A DNA stretch of 8,549 nt from Verrucomicrobiota bacterium. GTDB taxonomy: Bacteria; Verrucomicrobiota; Verrucomicrobiia; Opitutales; Oceanipulchritudinaceae. The translations under genes were made by a program, and so were the position numbers. This document shows positions 7,501 through 8,549 of this stretch, in pieces (positions within the stretch are counted from its first letter, which is position 1; each line of letters begins with the position of its first letter). The notes beneath the pieces were generated by a model. That model ran no database searches and was not told the DNA's origin. It worked only from the letters and a program-made list of their open reading frames with translations. The stretch is taken from contig JAAAOD010000217.1 of NCBI GenBank assembly GCA_009908535.1, positions 1 through 8,549 of the forward strand, read 5' to 3'.

Positions 7501-8367
7501 CCCGACGGCACGCAGATTCCCCTGCGGGAACTGGCGGACATCCGTTACGAACGCGGTCCCCAGGTCATCAAGAGCGAGAACACCTTCCTCGTCGGTTATG
7601 TCATCTTCGACAAACGCGACGGCTTCGCCGAGGTCGAAGTCGTCGAGCAGGCCCGTCGCTTCCTCAAAGACAAGGCCGACAGCGGCGAACTGGCGATTCC
7701 CGCCGGCGTCAGTTACCAGTTCACCGGCAGTTACGAGAACCAGGTCCGCGCCGAAAAGAAACTGCGCGTCATCCTGCCCATCGCCTTTTTCGCCATCTGG
7801 CTGATCCTGTATTTCCAGTTCAAAAGGATTTCCACGACCCTGCTGGTCTTTTCCGGCATTCTCTTCGCATGGTCCGGCGGCTTTATCCTCCTCTGGCTCT
7901 ACGGCCAGCCGTGGTTCATGGACTTCAGCCTCTTCGGCCACAACCTGCGCGACCTCTTCCAGATGGGCACCGTCAACCTCAGCGTGGCCGTCTGGGTCGG
8001 CTTCCTCGCCCTCTTCGGCATCGCCACCGACAACGGGGTCATCGTCTGCACCTACCTCCAACAGGTTTTCCGCGACCGGAATCCCCGATCCCTCGAGGAG
8101 ATCCGCGCCGCCACCGTGCAGGCCGGCGCCCGGCGCGTGCGCCCGGCCATGATGACCAGCGCCACGACCATTCTCGCCCTCCTCCCCGTCCTCACCTCCA
8201 CCGGCCGCGGCGCCAATATCATGGTCCCCATGGCCATCCCTTCCTTCGGTGGCATGCTCCTCGCCATCCTCACCATCTTCATCGTTCCCGTCCTCTACTG
8301 CGCCCTCGCGGAGATGAAGGCGGGGTCGGACCAAATTAAGGGCCTGATCACCAAGCATCTAAAGTAA
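4594..8367 (+). CDS. cusA: CusA-type heavy-metal efflux RND permease, enlarged form
   Basis: The inner-membrane proton-driven pump of the operon (HME-RND). It has 1257 residues against about 1047 for E. coli CusA. Seen in order: TM1 (14-33), family motifs IPDIGENQQIVFTEWKGRSP and SMFGFSSIYIIF, TM2-TM6 (about 370-522), with TM4 carrying GTIVDMGVVLVEN (D430, E437; E. coli D405 and E412). Four extra hydrophobic segments follow (535-552, 553-570, 581-602, 614-633), then TM7 (647-668). In the periplasmic half, M710 (SFLLMP), M760 (PVSMIET) and M849 (IVMLQSG) match the CusA site M573, M623 and M672. CzcA-type pumps lack this set, so Cu(I)/Ag(I) export is favoured. An acidic insertion lies at about 773-812 and a longer TM10-TM11 loop at 1104-1127. 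E. coli E939 is Asp here (D1146) and K984 is Ala (A1185). It is probably functional: full length, no frameshift. Confidence 0.95.
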   Translation: MINSLIRFCLENKLVVLLFTTALVVWGIAVAPFDWKTDLLPRDPVPVDAIPDIGENQQIVFTEWKGRSPQDIEDQITYPLTTALLGLPQVKTVRSFSMFGFSSIYIIFEEEAEFYWTRSRILEKLNSLPADTLPEGASPQLGPDATALGQVFWYTLEGRDPDGEPTGGWDLHELRGTQDWYVRYALQGVDGVAEVASVGGYVREYQVDVDPDALRTYDIALHEVFEAVRGSNLDVGARTIEINAVEYAIRGLGFIEDLDDLRRSVITQRDNVPITLDKVAEIEYGPALRRGALDKAGAEAVGGVVVTRYGENPLAVIQRVKDKIEEISPGLPRKTLADGTVSKVEIVPFYDRTGLIYETLGTLEDAVGQQILVTIIVVILMVLHLRSAALISGVLPLAVLFSFIGMKLFGVDANVVALSGIAIAIGTIVDMGVVLVENILKHLDEAPPEESRLEVVYRACSEVGGAVVTALLTTVISFLPVFTMEAAEGKLFRPLAYTKTFALLGSIVVALTIIPPLAHWVIAGRARSGLARYGFWSGLALLGLAGAVFLSWFPWWLGLLIVAVAAFHLSGPVIPERARRITLVTFNFIVAVMVALRLAAVWKPLGPEVPAQNILFVLLAVGGLLGFFYVFIRYYARILAFLLRMKTAFLAFSALIVVFGFTVWLGWSTVFGWLPEPVRESDAYVAMAHAVPGLGEEFMPDLDEGSFLLMPTTMPHASIGEVMDVLRKQDMAINAIPEVESAVGKLGRVESPLDPAPVSMIETIITYKSEFITDEDGRVLTFAYDEEKEAFRRDANGDLVPDENGRPFRQWREEIESPDDIWEAIVDAASIPGTTSAPKLQPIAARIVMLQSGMRAPMGLKVFGPDLATLERVALDVEGLLKEVPSIKSESVLADRIVGKPYLEVDIDREAIARYGIRIKAVQEVIEVAIGGKPVTQTVEGRERYPVRVRYMRELRDSIEAIEQILVAAPDGTQIPLRELADIRYERGPQVIKSENTFLVGYVIFDKRDGFAEVEVVEQARRFLKDKADSGELAIPAGVSYQFTGSYENQVRAEKKLRVILPIAFFAIWLILYFQFKRISTTLLVFSGILFAWSGGFILLWLYGQPWFMDFSLFGHNLRDLFQMGTVNLSVAVWVGFLALFGIATDNGVIVCTYLQQVFRDRNPRSLEEIRAATVQAGARRVRPAMMTSATTILALLPVLTSTGRGANIMVPMAIPSFGGMLLAILTIFIVPVLYCALAEMKAGSDQIKGLITKHLK

Positions 8368-8549
8368 TTTTATTACTACGCTAATCAAATGGTTTACACA
8401 TCGGGTCTCACACCCTTCCTTCCCGCTCAAAATAGCCTGTCGATACCCGATAGCGATTTCGATCCTGCCAACTATAGGCATGGCGGAATAATAATCCCGT
8501 TTTCCAGCCGAAAAAGCAGCGCCGTTTGCCCCGAAAAAGGGATCCATTT
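8368..8549. other. Non-coding 3' flank of the operon
   Basis: These 182 bases follow the permease stop and are less GC-rich than the operon. I find no convincing gene, no tRNA and no clear terminator with a T-run. A weak AT palindrome (AGTAAT-TTT-ATTACT, 8363-8377) straddles the permease stop codon. CCGAAAAAG occurs twice, at 8508-8516 and 8531-8539. The minus-strand open frame here (8359-8547) is discussed under rejected items. The window ends before any downstream gene can be identified. Confidence 0.5.
8441..8463. repeat. CGAT periodic repeat (about 6-base period)
   Basis: CGAT occurs four times, starting at 8441, 8448, 8454 and 8460, so the spacing is 7, 6 and 6 bases. This resembles the degenerate GATNNC-type intergenic repeats I recall from some Verrucomicrobiota and related genomes. 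The assignment is from memory and the stretch is short. Confidence 0.4.

Noticed and set aside
4489..8358. Open frame of 1289 residues on the minus strand, opposite cusA
   Set aside because: It is codon-aligned antisense to a clear RND permease and its product is very rich in Asp, Glu, Gly and His with no recognisable domain. It is open because cusA avoids TTA, CTA and TCA codons.
4594..8367. Naming the permease CzcA or CnrA from the gene order
   Set aside because: The three periplasmic methionines and motifs such as SFLLMP and PVSMIET match CusA rather than the divalent-metal pumps, which lack them.
8363..8377. AGTAAT-TTT-ATTACT palindrome at the permease stop as a terminator
   Set aside because: Six pairs that are nearly all A-T form a weak stem, it includes the stop codon itself, and no T-run follows.
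8359..8547. Minus-strand open frame of 62 residues after the permease
   Set aside because: It overlaps the permease end, and its centre (GRIEIAIGYRQ) is what the CGAT repeat gives when translated. It has no recognised motif. It could be the end of a gene entering from the right, but nothing supports that.

Overview
The window holds one five-gene heavy-metal efflux operon, all on the plus strand, in GC-rich DNA (clearly above 60% by eye). In order: a membrane-anchored periplasmic metal sensor of the CnrX type (29-499), an ECF sigma factor of the CnrH type (486-1094), a TolC/CzcC/CusC-type outer-membrane channel (1152-2498), a CusB-type periplasmic adaptor with extra metal-binding domains (2574-4472), and a very long CusA-type RND permease (4594-8367). 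The layout matches the classical cnrYXH-CBA plan (regulators first, then outer-membrane, adaptor and pump genes). The anti-sigma factor (CnrY equivalent) is not in the window; only the last few codons of some upstream frame are visible at the left edge.

How the genes probably work together (inference from the families): metal in the periplasm is sensed by the anchored sensor, an anti-sigma factor outside the window releases the ECF sigma factor, and the sigma factor drives the operon. The tripartite pump then moves metal from the periplasm through the outer membrane. The pump residues point to monovalent copper/silver: the three methionines of the CusA periplasmic site are present (M710, M760, M849). 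The Cnr-type sensor is best known for nickel and cobalt, so sensor and pump look mismatched. The sensor also lacks one of the five expected metal ligands (Arg at 55 where CnrX has His46).

The pump proteins are enlarged. The adaptor carries two short Cys/Met/His metal-binding modules and a C-terminal DUF3347 domain. The permease is 1257 residues, about 210 longer than E. coli CusA. The extra length is mainly a block of about 120 residues with four additional hydrophobic helices between TM6 and TM7, a 40-residue acidic insertion in the periplasmic domain, and a 24-residue loop near the C-terminus. I recall similar enlarged pumps from Bacteroidetes and the PVC group, so this is probably a known but little-studied subfamily.

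Non-coding parts: a 121-base AT-rich spacer between adaptor and permease contains a long, near-perfect inverted repeat. A hairpin spans the stop codon of the channel gene. The last 182 bases contain no convincing gene but do contain a short CGAT-based periodic repeat.

Organism: a Gram-negative bacterium with an outer membrane and high GC. Weak or absent Shine-Dalgarno sequences, the enlarged CusA/CusB type and the CGAT-type intergenic repeat lean towards Verrucomicrobiota or a related PVC lineage, but this is a low-confidence inference. Comparisons to E. coli CusA and Cupriavidus CnrX numbering are from memory, not from a computed alignment.
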